Origin: Rheinheimera sp.
Lineage (GTDB): Bacteria; Pseudomonadota; Gammaproteobacteria; Enterobacterales; Alteromonadaceae
DNA length: 64,000 bases
Direction of reading: 5' to 3'
Assembly: GCA_003543135.1 (NCBI GenBank)
Contig: DPJG01000027.1
Location: forward strand, 248,001 to 312,000
A program made the translations under genes and the position numbers. The notes under the pieces were generated by a model. The model did not search any database. It was not told the origin of the DNA and saw nothing but the letters and a program-made list of their open reading frames with translations. Positions 11,257-21,129 of the stretch are shown piece by piece; the stretch's first letter is position 1, and each line of letters opens with the position of its first letter.

Positions 11257-11289
11257 ATAAAAAAAGACCGCCGCAGCGGTCTTTTTTTT
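11257..11289 (+). terminator. Intrinsic terminator after cysB
   Basis: Stem AAAAGACCGC / GCGGTCTTTT around a short loop with A tract before and eight T residues after, shortly after the cysB stop. The symmetry could also let it act on metE transcription from the other side. Confidence 0.9.
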
Positions 11290-11385
11290 GCGTATAAATA
11301 GAAGGGGCAACAGCCCGGATCTCTGCGAAGCAACAGGCTGCTGCAGTAACAGCCTGTGCCGGCAACAGAGACTGCCCTAAGCCGC

Positions 11386-13656
11386 TTAAGCCAGTTCCTG
11401 CCTTAACTCGCGGCAAGCCTGCACCATTTGGGCAAGAGCCGCTTCCGCTTCCGGCCAGCTGCGGGTTTTCAGGCCACAATCCGGATTCACCCACAACTGT
11501 TGTAGTGGCAGTTTGCCGGCCGCTTTATTAATCAACTGTTTGATCCAATCAAGCTGCGGCACATTGGGCGAGTGAATATCATAAACACCGGGGCCTATCT
11601 GGTTTGGATAGGCAAAATCTTCAAAGGCCCCCAGCAGCTCCATGTTCGAACGTGAAGTTTCAATGGTGATCACATCAGCATCCATAGCGGCAATAGCGGC
11701 AATAATGTCGTTAAACTCGGAATAACACATATGGGTATGAATTTGTGTACTGTGCTGCACTTTGCTGCTGCATCTTTTAAAGGCATCCACTGCCCAGTCA
11801 AGATACTGCTGCCACTGGCTTTGTTTTAGTGGCAAACCTTCCCGAAAAGCCGGCTCGTCAATCTGAATGATCTGAATACCGGCCTGCTCCAGCGCTTTTA
11901 CTTCATCCGCCAGTGCCAGACTAAGCTGTAGTGCAATATCAGCGCGGCTAAGATCTTCCCTTGGGAAAGACCAGGCCAGCATTGTGACAGGACCGGTCAG
12001 CATGCCTTTGACCGGCTTTGGGGTCAGCGACTGCGCGTAGCTTGTCCAGCTCACTGTCATATCCGCGCTGCGGCTGATATCCCCGATAATAATGGGCGGT
12101 TTGACACAGCGGCTGCCGTAACTTTGTACCCAGCCAAACTGACTGAACACATAACCTTGCAGTTGTTCGCCAAAATACTCCACCATGTCGTTGCGCTCAG
12201 CTTCACCATGCACCAGTACATCCAGCCCTAATTGTTCCTGCAGTGTGATGGCTTTGGCAATTTGCTGCTCGATCTGCTGCTGATACTGCTGCTCGCTGAT
12301 GCGGCCAGCTTTGAGGTCCAGCCGTAACTTGCGGATGTCGCTGCTTTGCGGGAATGAGCCAATAGTGGTGGTGGGCAACAGGGGGAGTTGCAGCTGTTGT
12401 TGTTGCAGTTTGATACGCGCGGCAAAAGGCAAAGCCCGGTCTGAACTTTCGGCCTTGGCGCGCTTGCAGGCTTGTTGTACTGCCGGGTTATGCACCAGCG
12501 ACGAATTCTGGCGTGCTGTCAGCGGCGAGCTGTAACTGCGAATAACGCCGGTATCACCACTTTGCAGTGCCTGTTGTAATAACTTCAGCTCTTCACACTT
12601 TTGCCGGGCAAAAGCAAACCAGCTTTTTACTTCAGGTTGCAGCTGTTTTTCCAGTGTTAAATCTACCGGGCAATGTAATAAAGAGCAGGAGGTGCCAAGC
12701 CAGAGTTTATCGCCTCTGCGCTCAAATAAAGGTTTAAGTTGTTGATAGGCTTTGGTTAAATCGGCACGCCAGATATTACGGCCATTAATAATGCCAGCCG
12801 AAAGCACAAAGTGTGGTGGGATCAACAAATCAGCAGCTGCCAGGTCGGATTGCTCTGCGGATAAGTCCAGATGAATACCATCGAGGGGTAAATCCACCAG
12901 CTGCGGTAAATACGCGGAAATATCGCCAAAATAGCTGGCAAGCAACAACTTTAGCTGTCCTTTTTGCAGGCTCTGGTAACTGGTCTGAATTGCATTGAGC
13001 CATGCTGCCGACAGTTCCAGCGCCAGCACGGGCTCATCAAGTTGCAGCCACTCTACACCTGCAGCATTAAGCGCATCCAGCAGCTGCTGATAACCCTTTA
13101 ATAATGCCGGCAGCAGGCTAAGTTTATCAACCCCATCAGCCACTTTGCCGCAATAGAGGTAAGTGACAGGGCCTGGCAGCACCAGCTTAAAATGAAGTCC
13201 CAGCGCTTTGGCTTCCTCAATCTGCCGGAACAGGCTCAGATCCGACAGCTGAAATTGTTGCTTGGCGTCAAATTCCGGCACCAGATAGTGATAATTGGTG
13301 TTAAACCATTTGGTCATATCGCTGGCAGCTGCCGCCGGGCCAGTAGGTGCGCGGCCGCGGCCAATACGAAACTGACAGTCAAAATCAATCTGGCCATCAG
13401 CACTTTGATGCCGCTTAGGCACCACACCCAACAATAACGAGGTATTGAGGATATGATCGTAAAAAGCAAAGTCACCCACAGGCACTAAATCAATACCGGC
13501 CTGTTGCTGCAACTGCCAGTGCTGCGCTCTGAGTTTTTTGCCGATCTGTTCCAGCTCTGCCTGGCTGATCTCTTGTTGCCAATATTGTTCTAAAGCACGT
13601 TTTAACTGGCGTTTAGTGCCAATACGCGGAAAACCAAGGCTGTGTGTTGTTGACAT
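11386..13656 (-). CDS. metE: Cobalamin-independent methionine synthase
   Basis: 5-methyltetrahydropteroyltriglutamate–homocysteine methyltransferase, the last step of methionine synthesis without B12. 756 residues, full length. Zinc ligands are all present: His642 and Cys644 (HTHMCYSEF), Glu666 (TIETSRS) and Cys727 (NPDCGLKTR), one off from E. coli numbering. The N-terminal half is the duplicated barrel starting [13 protein letters not shown]. The start has a strong AAGGAGA ribosome site. Divergent from metR, with MetJ and MetR operator candidates in the 107-base gap. Confidence 0.98.
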   Translation of the reverse strand: MSTTHSLGFPRIGTKRQLKRALEQYWQQEISQAELEQIGKKLRAQHWQLQQQAGIDLVPVGDFAFYDHILNTSLLLGVVPKRHQSADGQIDFDCQFRIGRGRAPTGPAAAASDMTKWFNTNYHYLVPEFDAKQQFQLSDLSLFRQIEEAKALGLHFKLVLPGPVTYLYCGKVADGVDKLSLLPALLKGYQQLLDALNAAGVEWLQLDEPVLALELSAAWLNAIQTSYQSLQKGQLKLLLASYFGDISAYLPQLVDLPLDGIHLDLSAEQSDLAAADLLIPPHFVLSAGIINGRNIWRADLTKAYQQLKPLFERRGDKLWLGTSCSLLHCPVDLTLEKQLQPEVKSWFAFARQKCEELKLLQQALQSGDTGVIRSYSSPLTARQNSSLVHNPAVQQACKRAKAESSDRALPFAARIKLQQQQLQLPLLPTTTIGSFPQSSDIRKLRLDLKAGRISEQQYQQQIEQQIAKAITLQEQLGLDVLVHGEAERNDMVEYFGEQLQGYVFSQFGWVQSYGSRCVKPPIIIGDISRSADMTVSWTSYAQSLTPKPVKGMLTGPVTMLAWSFPREDLSRADIALQLSLALADEVKALEQAGIQIIQIDEPAFREGLPLKQSQWQQYLDWAVDAFKRCSSKVQHSTQIHTHMCYSEFNDIIAAIAAMDADVITIETSRSNMELLGAFEDFAYPNQIGPGVYDIHSPNVPQLDWIKQLINKAAGKLPLQQLWVNPDCGLKTRSWPEAEAALAQMVQACRELRQELA

Positions 13657-13671
13657 ATCTTCTCCTTATTT

Positions 13672-13695
13672 GGACGTCTGGATGTTGATATGTCT
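13672..13695. promoter_or_regulatory. Tandem MetJ operator (three met boxes) upstream of metE
   Basis: Three contiguous 8-mers GGACGTCT, GGATGTTG, ATATGTCT match the MetJ met-box consensus AGACGTCT at 7/8, 4/8 and 6/8. On the metE strand they read AGACATAT-CAACATCC-AGACGTCC. Tandem boxes in phase are how MetJ dimers bind cooperatively. They lie 15-38 bases upstream of the metE start codon, suitable for repression. metJ itself is not in the window. Confidence 0.75.
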
Positions 13696-13748
13696 ATTTT
13701 TGCCGGTTATGCTGTGGCGCCACAACTGAATAACTGGCCTCTGTTGCA

Positions 13749-13761
13749 TGAGAAAAATTCA
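13749..13761. promoter_or_regulatory. MetR-like half-palindrome at the metR start
   Basis: TGAGAAAAATTCA fits the MetR site TGAA-N5-TTCA with one mismatch in the left arm. It ends two bases before the metR ATG, a position suited to autorepression, and is about 93 bases upstream of metE. Single site with one mismatch, so moderate support only. Confidence 0.5.
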
Positions 13762-13763
13762 TT

Positions 13764-14669
13764 ATGATTGAGCTGAAACTACTGCGCACTTTACAGGCAT
13801 TACAACAAACCGGCTCCTTACAGGGCGCGGCAAGCCGGCTTTTTGTCACCCAGTCGGCCTTGTCACATCAACTTAAAGATGCTGAGCAAATGCTGGGCGC
13901 CAGTTTGTTTGTGCGTAAGTCGCAACCAGTGCAATTTAGCGCTCAGGGCAAATTATTGCTCGATTTGGCCGCTACTGTATTACCGCAACTTGATGTGGCC
14001 TGGCAGCAGCTCAAAAGTGGTCAGTTACCGGCACAACAACTGCGTTTAACTGTGGAGTGTCATGCCTGTGTGCATTGGTTATTGCCGGCATTAAAAGCAT
14101 TTCGCCAGCAATGGCCGCAGGTTCAGCTCAGCCTTGAAACCGATATTCAGCACCATGCTATTGAAGCCATGCTCAGGGATGAACTGGATTTAGTGCTGAC
14201 CACCGACAGACGGCTGGAGCAGCAGGTGAGTTATCAGCCGTTATTTGAACTGGAGTTGTTTGCTTTTATGGCGCCTGAGCATCGTCTGGCGGCACAGGAG
14301 TTTGTGACTGCAGCTGATCTGGCTAAAGAAAAGTTGTTGGTGTACCCGATTGAACCAGAGCGACAGGATTTATTCCGCCATTTTTTGCAAAAAACGCCTT
14401 TTAGCGGTGAACTCAGGCAAGTGGCGCAGGCCAGTCAGATGTTGCAATTGGTGGCCGCTGGTGAGGGTATTGCAGTGCTGCCAGGCTGGCTGGCCGAGCC
14501 TTTTGTCAGTCAGGGGCTGATTGTAGTGAAAAAGCTCGGTGCCCATGGTTTGACACGCCAAATGTATCTGGCAAGTCAACGTCATCAACACAGTTTGGCG
14601 CTCAAGGCTTTGTATCAGCAGCTTCGCCTGTATTCGCCGGTATCTGTGCCACAAACTCTGGTGGTGTAA
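13764..14669 (+). CDS. metR: LysR-type activator of methionine genes
   Basis: 301 residues, MetR length. Helix-turn-helix at about residues 18-37 (LQGAASRLFVTQSALSHQLK) and a LysR substrate domain; TVECHACVHWLLPAL is the MetR-type homocysteine-sensing region. In the family it activates metE, with homocysteine as coactivator. Divergent arrangement with metE is the classical one. No ribosome site stands out before the ATG, whose upstream bases are taken up by the putative MetR site. Confidence 0.95.
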   Translation: MIELKLLRTLQALQQTGSLQGAASRLFVTQSALSHQLKDAEQMLGASLFVRKSQPVQFSAQGKLLLDLAATVLPQLDVAWQQLKSGQLPAQQLRLTVECHACVHWLLPALKAFRQQWPQVQLSLETDIQHHAIEAMLRDELDLVLTTDRRLEQQVSYQPLFELELFAFMAPEHRLAAQEFVTAADLAKEKLLVYPIEPERQDLFRHFLQKTPFSGELRQVAQASQMLQLVAAGEGIAVLPGWLAEPFVSQGLIVVKKLGAHGLTRQMYLASQRHQHSLALKALYQQLRLYSPVSVPQTLVV

Positions 14670-14762
14670 TGGGCGCTGCAGGGGGGGTATCAAGACATTA
14701 TCCAGACGATACCAAGCGCCGGCCAATAGTTTTGACAGACGCTTAGGGCAGCAAGTACGGTT

Positions 14763-15419
14763 TTATTCGTAGGGCAGCGGATCTGTCACCTGATTTAATG
14801 CAAAAGCTTCCAGCCGTTCCTGACAGGAGCCACATTTGCCACAGGCTTTTTCGCGGCCGTTATAACAGGTCCAGGTTTTGCTGTAATCAAGCCCCATCTT
14901 AAGACCATCTTTAAGGATTTCAATTTTGGTCTGATGCAGATAAGGGCTGATAATATCCACCGGCTCGTAGTTGGCAATTTGGCAAACATCATGCATTTTT
15001 TGCACAAATTCAGGCCGGCAATCCGGATAAATAAAGTGATCACCCGAATGCGCGCCGTAATAGACCGCCTGCGCATCCAGCGACACTGCATAACCCACCG
15101 CCAGACTTAATAAAATCATATTGCGGTTTGGCACCACGGTTGATTTCATATTATCGGCAGCATAATGGCCTTCAGGTACTTCAATATCATCGGTCAGAGA
15201 TGAGCCGCCAATTAACTGATTAATTGCTGATATATCAACAATTTTATGATGAATGCCAAGCTCCTGGCAGACATTTTGTGCACAAATCAGCTCTTTGACA
15301 TGGCGCTGACCATAGTTAAAGGACAGGGCATACACTTGATGGCCGGCACGAATGGCATTGTGCAGCACGGTAAACGAATCCATGCCACCGGAATAAATCA
15401 CAACAACTTTTTGCGGCAT
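14763..15419 (-). CDS. queC: 7-cyano-7-deazaguanine (preQ0) synthase
   Basis: Converts 7-carboxy-7-deazaguanine to preQ0 with ATP and ammonia, in queuosine synthesis. 218 residues from the chosen start [12 protein letters not shown]. The PP-loop SGGMDS is at residues 10-15 and the C-terminal zinc site has four cysteines ([15 protein letters not shown]). An upstream start at 15482 would add 21 atypical residues, while the chosen ATG has a GGGAG ribosome site. Divergent from queE, 86 bases apart. Confidence 0.97.
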   Translation of the reverse strand: MPQKVVVIYSGGMDSFTVLHNAIRAGHQVYALSFNYGQRHVKELICAQNVCQELGIHHKIVDISAINQLIGGSSLTDDIEVPEGHYAADNMKSTVVPNRNMILLSLAVGYAVSLDAQAVYYGAHSGDHFIYPDCRPEFVQKMHDVCQIANYEPVDIISPYLHQTKIEILKDGLKMGLDYSKTWTCYNGREKACGKCGSCQERLEAFALNQVTDPLPYE

Positions 15420-15505
15420 TCTTGCAGCTCCCGTTATAATGGTCAGCAATTTGGGGCGCGCATTGTACTGCATAATCGCCAAGGGCTAAAGGAAATCAAC
15501 TCAGC

Positions 15506-16171
15506 GTGTATAAAGTTAACGAAATTTTTGAAACTATTCAGGGTGAAGGTAATTACACCGGCACACCGTCCATTTTTCTGCGGTTGCAGGGTTGTCCTGT
15601 TGGTTGCTCCTGGTGTGATACCAAACATACCTGGGACATTCATCCTGATTTGTTAATACAGCTGGGAGAGACGACACAAAAAAAAGCCGATTCTGATCAT
15701 TGGGCAAATACCGACGCAAAGGGCATTGTTGAACTGTTTCGTGAGCGCGGTTATCGTGCCCGTCATGTGGTAATTACAGGCGGCGAGCCTTGTATGTATG
15801 ACTTAAACCCGCTGTGTGAACTGTTACATCAGCAGGGGTTCAGCACTCAGATTGAAACTTCCGGTACTTTTGAAATTCTGGCACCCGACAGCACCTGGGT
15901 GACTGTGTCACCCAAGGTGAATATGAAAGGGGGTTATCCGGTGTTAACCAGCTGTCTGGAGCGGGCCAACGAAATTAAACATCCGGTGGCGATGGAAAAA
16001 CATGTAGAAGAGCTTAAAGAGCTACTGCAGAGCATCAACACCACAGGCAAATATATTTATCTGCAGCCGATTAGCCAAAAAGCCAAAGCCACTAAACTCG
16101 CCATTGAAGCCTGTATGGCCAATAACTGGCGGTTAAGTGTGCAGGTGCATAAATACCTCGGTATTAACTAA
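15506..16171 (+). CDS. queE: 7-carboxy-7-deazaguanine synthase (radical SAM)
   Basis: Radical SAM enzyme making 7-carboxy-7-deazaguanine, the step just before QueC. 221 residues. The Fe-S cluster motif is CPVGCSWC (CX3CX2C) near residue 31, with N-terminal ETIQGEGNYTGTPSIFLRLQ and GGEPCMY further on. The start is GTG, with AAAGGA 12 bases upstream; no ATG is available near this position. The stop overlaps the convergent LON-domain gene by four bases. Confidence 0.97.
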   Translation: MYKVNEIFETIQGEGNYTGTPSIFLRLQGCPVGCSWCDTKHTWDIHPDLLIQLGETTQKKADSDHWANTDAKGIVELFRERGYRARHVVITGGEPCMYDLNPLCELLHQQGFSTQIETSGTFEILAPDSTWVTVSPKVNMKGGYPVLTSCLERANEIKHPVAMEKHVEELKELLQSINTTGKYIYLQPISQKAKATKLAIEACMANNWRLSVQVHKYLGIN

Positions 16172-16779
16172 GCATCTTTATTGTTTGCTGTGTAGTCGTC
16201 AGCGCAAGGTTCCAGCCATTGCTGTAATGCCTCCAGCGTCGGACTGGCATCGGCTGCTGCCATCAGCTGATACTTCAGCGGTGGTTGCATATTTAAAATT
16301 TCCAGCCAGCGCTGCGCCAGCCAGTTGCTGCAATGCCAGACAGGTTCCGGGTACAAAGCCGCAAGTTGCGGGTTTTGCCGGAATACGGTTTGAAGCTCCG
16401 CAGCAATCAGGCGGTCTCTGTGCTGAAAGGGCAACTCAGGCCAGGCAGGCAATGCGCTGACTTTAGCCACATGCAGGCCATCCGGCTCCTGAAAACGCTG
16501 CTGGATCAGCACCCGCTCTGTGCCGGTGATAGTGATCCCTAATAAACCATCTTCCAGCTGCTGAAAGTCGGTAACTTTCACTAAAGTTGCAACTTTAAAG
16601 ATCCGATCCGGATGTTGCTGGGCCACATAAGGGTTTAGTAAAGCGCTGGCGAAGGGCCTGACGCCGGCACAGGCTTCTTTGACCAGCCGGATGTATCTGG
16701 CTTCAAATACCCGAAGTTGCATCTGCCCTTGCGGCAACACCACCTGACTTAATGGAAACAAGGCTATCTCAGACCACAT
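16168..16779 (-). CDS. LON N-terminal (substrate-binding) domain protein
   Basis: About 203 residues comprising only the LON peptidase N-terminal PUA-like domain; there is no AAA or protease domain. Recognisable by the opening WSEIALFPLSQVVLPQG and the LRVFEARYIRLV segment. Such stand-alone proteins are common in proteobacteria with no firm role. I chose the internal ATG because family members begin just before the ALFPL strand; a GTG at 16803 is possible. Convergent and overlapping with queE. Confidence 0.85.
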   Translation of the reverse strand: MWSEIALFPLSQVVLPQGQMQLRVFEARYIRLVKEACAGVRPFASALLNPYVAQQHPDRIFKVATLVKVTDFQQLEDGLLGITITGTERVLIQQRFQEPDGLHVAKVSALPAWPELPFQHRDRLIAAELQTVFRQNPQLAALYPEPVWHCSNWLAQRWLEILNMQPPLKYQLMAAADASPTLEALQQWLEPCADDYTANNKDA

Positions 16780-16957
16780 TTTCAGACCACGTTCATTGTT
16801 CACCTTTTGATTGCTGTAACAGATTACGTGGCGCCTTGCATTTCGGATTGAAAACTACTGTCACAGAAGGTGATTTTTGCTATGGTTAACCTCAGGTTTG
16901 GCCTTTACAACAGCTACCAGTGCTGGCTCTGTTGTGATGGTCTGTAGTCAGAGGTAT

Positions 16958-17752
16958 ATGCAGTTGATAAAAGCAATAAGGGTAAAAACAGCGTTGCTGT
17001 ATGGTGCTGCATTGGCGCTGAGTTCATTGGCACCGGGCCCACAGGTGCAAGCCAGTGAAATTAAAGCCGTGGTTAGTGATACCAATCCTGTGCCTTATGC
17101 CATGTTTTCGCAGGATGGTAGCCTCAGTGGTGGCATCAGCAAACAACTGATTGATGAAGTTGGCAAAATTACCGCTTTGCCTGTGCTCTATCTGCCGTTA
17201 ACCCGCGCCAGAGTAGAGCAGTGGATTGCGTCAGGGAAGGCCGACCTTGGCTGTTTTATCAGCCCGGACTGGGTCAGCAAACCAAAAGATCTGCAGTGGG
17301 TTGGCCCTTTGTTTTATTCGGCGCAATATATAGTGCGGCGCAGCGACAGCAAACCCAACCGGCAACTCAGCGATTTATTTCACAAAAGAGTGGGTACGAT
17401 CCGCGGTTTTGTCTATCCCGAGCTGGAACAGGCTTTTGCCGAAGAATTATTAGTGCGGGATGACGCCCACTCACTGGAAAGTAACTTAACCCGGCTGGCG
17501 CAGGGGCGGCTGGATGCAGTGATGACAGTGGATTTATCTTATGGTTATGTGATGGCGCGTCAGCAGTTTGGCGTGAGCCTGAGCTACGATCCACTCTGGA
17601 CCAAAGCACCGGGTTTATATTGTGCGCTCAGTCCAAAATCCAGCCACCTGACGGCTATCAAACAAGCTTTTGAAAAGCTGCAACAGCAGCAGTTTATTGA
17701 AACTATTATCCGGCCCTACTTGCCTGCCGGCACATCGCCAAACGCATCATAA
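16958..17752 (+). CDS. Periplasmic solute-binding-like protein (SBP_bac_3 fold)
   Basis: 264 residues from the ATG with AGAGGT upstream. A signal peptide (about residues 1-33, ending VQA) is followed by a two-lobed amino-acid-binding-protein fold: VSDTNPVPYAMF opening strand, 'ASGKADLGCFISPDW' and 'GRLDAVMTVDLSYGYVMA' lobes. No ABC permease or ATPase is next to it, so a solo periplasmic sensor or scavenging role is possible; the ligand is unknown. An upstream ATG at 16877 adds residues not resembling a signal. Confidence 0.8.
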   Translation: MQLIKAIRVKTALLYGAALALSSLAPGPQVQASEIKAVVSDTNPVPYAMFSQDGSLSGGISKQLIDEVGKITALPVLYLPLTRARVEQWIASGKADLGCFISPDWVSKPKDLQWVGPLFYSAQYIVRRSDSKPNRQLSDLFHKRVGTIRGFVYPELEQAFAEELLVRDDAHSLESNLTRLAQGRLDAVMTVDLSYGYVMARQQFGVSLSYDPLWTKAPGLYCALSPKSSHLTAIKQAFEKLQQQQFIETIIRPYLPAGTSPNAS

Positions 17753-17921
17753 AACCAGCACAAGATTGATGTCAGAACAAAACGGCTTTATCAGCAATAT
17801 AAAGTCGCTTCATAAAAAAGCTGTCCTACCTTGTTTTAAGCAGACTGTCAGACTGACATTTTACTGCATGCAACTGCACACAATCCCCATATGCCCGGCG
17901 GCAAGATGCAGACTGGGCTGA

Positions 17922-18350
17922 TTATTGCCGTACCGGATCATCTTTCAGTTTCGGGATCTTTAATCCCAGTTCCTGACCACGATACTTAGCGTAATAGGTA
18001 CAACCGGCGAACATCAGGCAGGCCGCCGCAAGCTCAGCAAGCGCCAGATAAAAAGTAGTGCCGCTGCTGATCCACAGGTGGGTCAGGCTGTGCACAAAAT
18101 AAATCATCACAATAAAATTGGCCCAGGCAAAGGTGTAAGCCTTACCGCGTAAAATTCCCATCATAGGCAACCATAAAGGTCCCCACAACAGGGCCAGCAA
18201 TACTCTGCTACTGCCAAGTTCTGGCGGATCCAGCCATAACACCCAGGCTGGTATCAACAAAAATAACGATAAAAAACCTGCTTGTCCTAACCGCAAATAA
18301 CGGCGGGTGCGAGGGGCAAGCGGGATATGGGATGCAATCAACCAGGTCAT
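17922..18350 (-). CDS. DUF2069 inner-membrane protein
   Basis: 142 residues with four hydrophobic helices (about 22-40, 48-64, 72-90, 98-116) and a polar C-terminal tail. Matches the DUF2069 family of small gammaproteobacterial membrane proteins, function unknown. Last gene of the bepA–arsC–wrbA operon; its ATG overlaps the wrbA stop by four bases, so translation is probably coupled. Confidence 0.88.
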   Translation of the reverse strand: MTWLIASHIPLAPRTRRYLRLGQAGFLSLFLLIPAWVLWLDPPELGSSRVLLALLWGPLWLPMMGILRGKAYTFAWANFIVMIYFVHSLTHLWISSGTTFYLALAELAAACLMFAGCTYYAKYRGQELGLKIPKLKDDPVRQ

Positions 18351-18940
18351 TGTAGTTTTCCGGCCACCAGGGCTAAACGTTTACCAAACTGAACAGCCAG
18401 TTGCTGTTCATGGGCTGTCAGGACAGAGCTGTGCTCAGGGCCTGTAACATGGCTTGGACCGTAGGGCGTACCGCCACTTTGAGTCTGATGCAACGCGGGT
18501 TGATCATAAGGCGTGCCGAGCAGCACCATGCCATGGTGTAACAGCGGCAGCATCATACCCAGTAAGGTGGCCTCATTGCCACCATGCATTGATGAAGAAG
18601 AGGTAAAAACGCCGGCAGGCTTGTCGATCAGTGTACCTTTTAACCAACAAGCACTGGTGTTGTCCCAGAATGCTTTCATTTCGGCGCTCATCAGGCCAAA
18701 CCGCACCGGGCTACCGACGGCCAGCGCATCCACCTGTGCCAGCTCTTCGTTGCTGACCACCGGATGGCGGCTTAAGTGAGGCGCAGGAGCCGCACCTTCG
18801 ATTGCCGTAAAATGCAGCGCCGGTACCGTGCGTAGCATAGCAGTGGCGCCGGCAGCTTCTACACCTACGGCAATTTTTTCAGCCAAAGCCGCCACAGAGC
18901 CATGGCGGGAGTGATACAACACTAAAACAGTCACCGGCAT
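18347..18940 (-). CDS. wrbA: WrbA-type NAD(P)H:quinone oxidoreductase
   Basis: 197 residues. Flavodoxin-like protein of the WrbA family, which carries out two-electron reduction of quinones with FMN. Phosphate-binding loop YHSRHGSVAALA is at residues 9-20; the GSPVRFGLMSAEMKAFWD segment and SSSSMHGGNEAT are FMN-site strands of the family. Starts with a one-base overlap (TAATG) on arsC and ends overlapping DUF2069. Confidence 0.92.
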   Translation of the reverse strand: MPVTVLVLYHSRHGSVAALAEKIAVGVEAAGATAMLRTVPALHFTAIEGAAPAPHLSRHPVVSNEELAQVDALAVGSPVRFGLMSAEMKAFWDNTSACWLKGTLIDKPAGVFTSSSSMHGGNEATLLGMMLPLLHHGMVLLGTPYDQPALHQTQSGGTPYGPSHVTGPEHSSVLTAHEQQLAVQFGKRLALVAGKLQ

Positions 18941-19284
18941 TAAAACAATTCCAGTAAACGACTGGCCGGGCGGGCAATCACAGCTTTGTTGCCATGCACC
19001 ACCACTGGGCGTTCAATCAGTTTTGGCTGGCTCAGCATCGCCTGAATAATGATATCGTCCGACAAATTTTCATTATCCAGCCCCATGCTTTTGTATTCTT
19101 CTTCTTTATTTCTGAGCAGCTCCCGTGGGGACAATTGCAGTTGTTTTAATAAAGTACGCAATGCACTTTCGTCCAGCGGTTCATTCAGGTAATTGATCAC
19201 CTGGAATGGGCGGCCCAGCTGTTCCAGCAGTGACAAGACTTCGCGGCTTTTGGAGCAACGGTTGTTGTGATAAATGGTCAGCAT
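18940..19284 (-). CDS. arsC: Arsenate reductase (glutaredoxin-type, ArsC family)
   Basis: 114 residues with thioredoxin-like fold. Catalytic Cys is in NNRCSKSRE near residue 10, the ArsC signature, with a distal Pro-Val (IERPVVV). It reduces arsenate using glutathione/glutaredoxin in the family. No arsR or arsB is nearby, so a housekeeping role in this operon is as likely as true arsenic resistance. GAGGA lies 9 bases before the chosen ATG; an in-frame TTG two codons upstream is less likely. Confidence 0.92.
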   Translation of the reverse strand: MLTIYHNNRCSKSREVLSLLEQLGRPFQVINYLNEPLDESALRTLLKQLQLSPRELLRNKEEEYKSMGLDNENLSDDIIIQAMLSQPKLIERPVVVHGNKAVIARPASRLLELF

Positions 19285-19305
19285 GGGCAAGTCCTCAGCT
19301 TAGTT

Positions 19306-20760
19306 TTAATTTAATTTTTTCAATCGGCTAAATTCAGTGTGCAGCGCTTTTTTCTTGGCTTCAAGCCGGCGGTTTTCCAGTTGATCTTCCGTCCCGAGCT
19401 CGTTGAGCGCCATATTGATATCGTCAATCGCTTTTTGATAATTGGCCATCTGGTAATACAGATCCGCCCGGGCTTCATAATAACGCGCCATATCACCCAA
19501 ACCTTTGTAAGCCTGGGTCAGCATTTCATAGGCCAGAAAATTATCGTTTTTGTAATACAACAGGTTTTTCAGTAAGTGCAGCGCCAGCCGGTGGGAATTG
19601 CCCTGCATCGCCGCGTTGGCGTAATTAAGGGTGATCACCTGATTATTGGGTCTGAGCAGGTATTGTTGCTCCAGCATTTCCAGCGCCTGTTTCACCCTGT
19701 TGGTGCTCAGATAAACGTCGGTCATGGCGTCTAAATAAAACAGGTTTTTGTCGTCGCTGGCCCTGAGTTTGCTCAGTAACTGTTCGGCACCCTGATAGTC
19801 TTTGCTGTCAAATAAAGCCAGCGCCAGACCATATTGATTGGCTTTGGTATTACCGCCAGGCTGTGCCAGTTTTTTCTGAAAATGGGCAATAGCTGCGGCG
19901 TTATCCAGTTGATATCTGGCCCAAATCCTTGCTTTGATATGGGCAAAGTCTGCGCTGTCCGGCACAAATTTTTGTTCAAACTGTTGCGCTCTGACTCTGG
20001 AATCGCTGATCCTTGCTCTGGACAACGGGTGGGTGTACAAAAACGCCAGCTGAGAGTTGGCAAATCGGGTTTTTTCACTGAGTTTATTAAAAAACTCCGG
20101 CATGGCATAAGGGTCATAACCTGCACTTGCCAAAAGCTGAATACCAATACGGTCAGCTTCCTGTTCGTTACTGCGGGTAAAGTTAATGGCAGATTGTTGT
20201 GCCACCCCCTGTGACGCCATTAAACCCGCCATACCGGCTTCAGGGTTTACCGCCGCCAGCAAAATAGAACCCAGTATTGATGCCATGGTCAGCGGCGCTG
20301 ACTGTGAACGGGCTTCAACAGAACGTGCAATATGACGTTGTGTCACGTGCACAATTTCATGCGACATGACAGAGGCAAATTCACTTTCGGTTTCGGCCAC
20401 AGCCAGAGTACCGGTATTGGCCGCTATATGACCACCTAAAGTGGCAAAAGCGTTAATGTCCGGGTCATTGACCCAATAAAAATGAAATGGAAAACGAACA
20501 CCTTCAGCCTTGGCAATCAGGCTCTGGCCAAGGTTATTCAGGTATTCATCCAATAAAGGGTCATTGACTATCGGCAATCTGGAGCGGGTCTGGCGCATCA
20601 TCACATCGCCGATTTGTTTTTCTTTTTCCGGTGTTAAAGTTGAGAATGCGTTGCTGCCAAGATCAGGCAACTGAGTGTTATTGGCCAGGGCCGGAAAAGT
20701 TAACAGGGCTGTCAGGCCCAGAGCCTTCAGCCAACGGCAGTTTACACACATAAACTTCAT
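19306..20760 (-). CDS. bepA: Outer-membrane-protein assembly metalloprotease with TPR domain
   Basis: 484 residues. Signal peptide (cleavage after FPALA) leads to an M48 zinc metallopeptidase domain with HEIVH (in MSHEIVHVTQRH) and the downstream glutamate in NEQEADRIG. The C-terminal half (about 290-470) is tetratricopeptide repeats. This is the BepA/YfgC layout: a periplasmic chaperone-protease that helps LptD and BamA assembly and degrades stalled substrates. First gene of the operon with arsC, wrbA and DUF2069. Confidence 0.93.
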   Translation of the reverse strand: MKFMCVNCRWLKALGLTALLTFPALANNTQLPDLGSNAFSTLTPEKEKQIGDVMMRQTRSRLPIVNDPLLDEYLNNLGQSLIAKAEGVRFPFHFYWVNDPDINAFATLGGHIAANTGTLAVAETESEFASVMSHEIVHVTQRHIARSVEARSQSAPLTMASILGSILLAAVNPEAGMAGLMASQGVAQQSAINFTRSNEQEADRIGIQLLASAGYDPYAMPEFFNKLSEKTRFANSQLAFLYTHPLSRARISDSRVRAQQFEQKFVPDSADFAHIKARIWARYQLDNAAAIAHFQKKLAQPGGNTKANQYGLALALFDSKDYQGAEQLLSKLRASDDKNLFYLDAMTDVYLSTNRVKQALEMLEQQYLLRPNNQVITLNYANAAMQGNSHRLALHLLKNLLYYKNDNFLAYEMLTQAYKGLGDMARYYEARADLYYQMANYQKAIDDINMALNELGTEDQLENRRLEAKKKALHTEFSRLKKLN

Positions 20761-21129
20761 TAATTCTCTGCTCTGATCGTACGGCTTTTTTCAGCCATTT
20801 TTACTGCATCTGTATCCGGAGCTGCAAAGCTGTTTCTGCAGCAAAAACCGGATGGATACGCCATTTACCTTGCATCCTTGCTGCTGTGGTTGCCACTTGA
20901 CGGCAAAGGCTGCCCGCAACTGAAAGTTTTCAAGTCAGGCTAGGATAGGCCATGGCAGGGTAAATGTTGCCTTGGATCTGACCTGAATATCAAGCACAAC
21001 CTTGTGATAGCCAGTTAACTGCTGCAAGTTACGGCAGCGGATTTATGGGGCAAGGTGTTTTCTTTGGCAGAGCTTTGGCTGCGAAGTTCCATCTGAGGCG
21101 CAGAATTCGGGAAAAAACAGTTTGATGGC
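20761..21129. other. 369-base intergenic region, no gene seen
   Basis: Upstream side of bepA and downstream side of the solute-binding-like gene. All frames are broken by stops, and I see no tRNA fold, terminator or operator I can defend. It should contain the bepA promoter, which is not identifiable by eye. Confidence 0.5.

Noticed and set aside
13657-13763. SAM riboswitch upstream of metE
   Set aside because: Too short and without aptamer structure; MetJ and MetR sites explain the region better.
15420-15505. preQ1 riboswitch between queC and queE
   Set aside because: The 86-base gap holds no C-rich loop pairing with an A-rich tail near a ribosome site that would be expected for a preQ1 aptamer.
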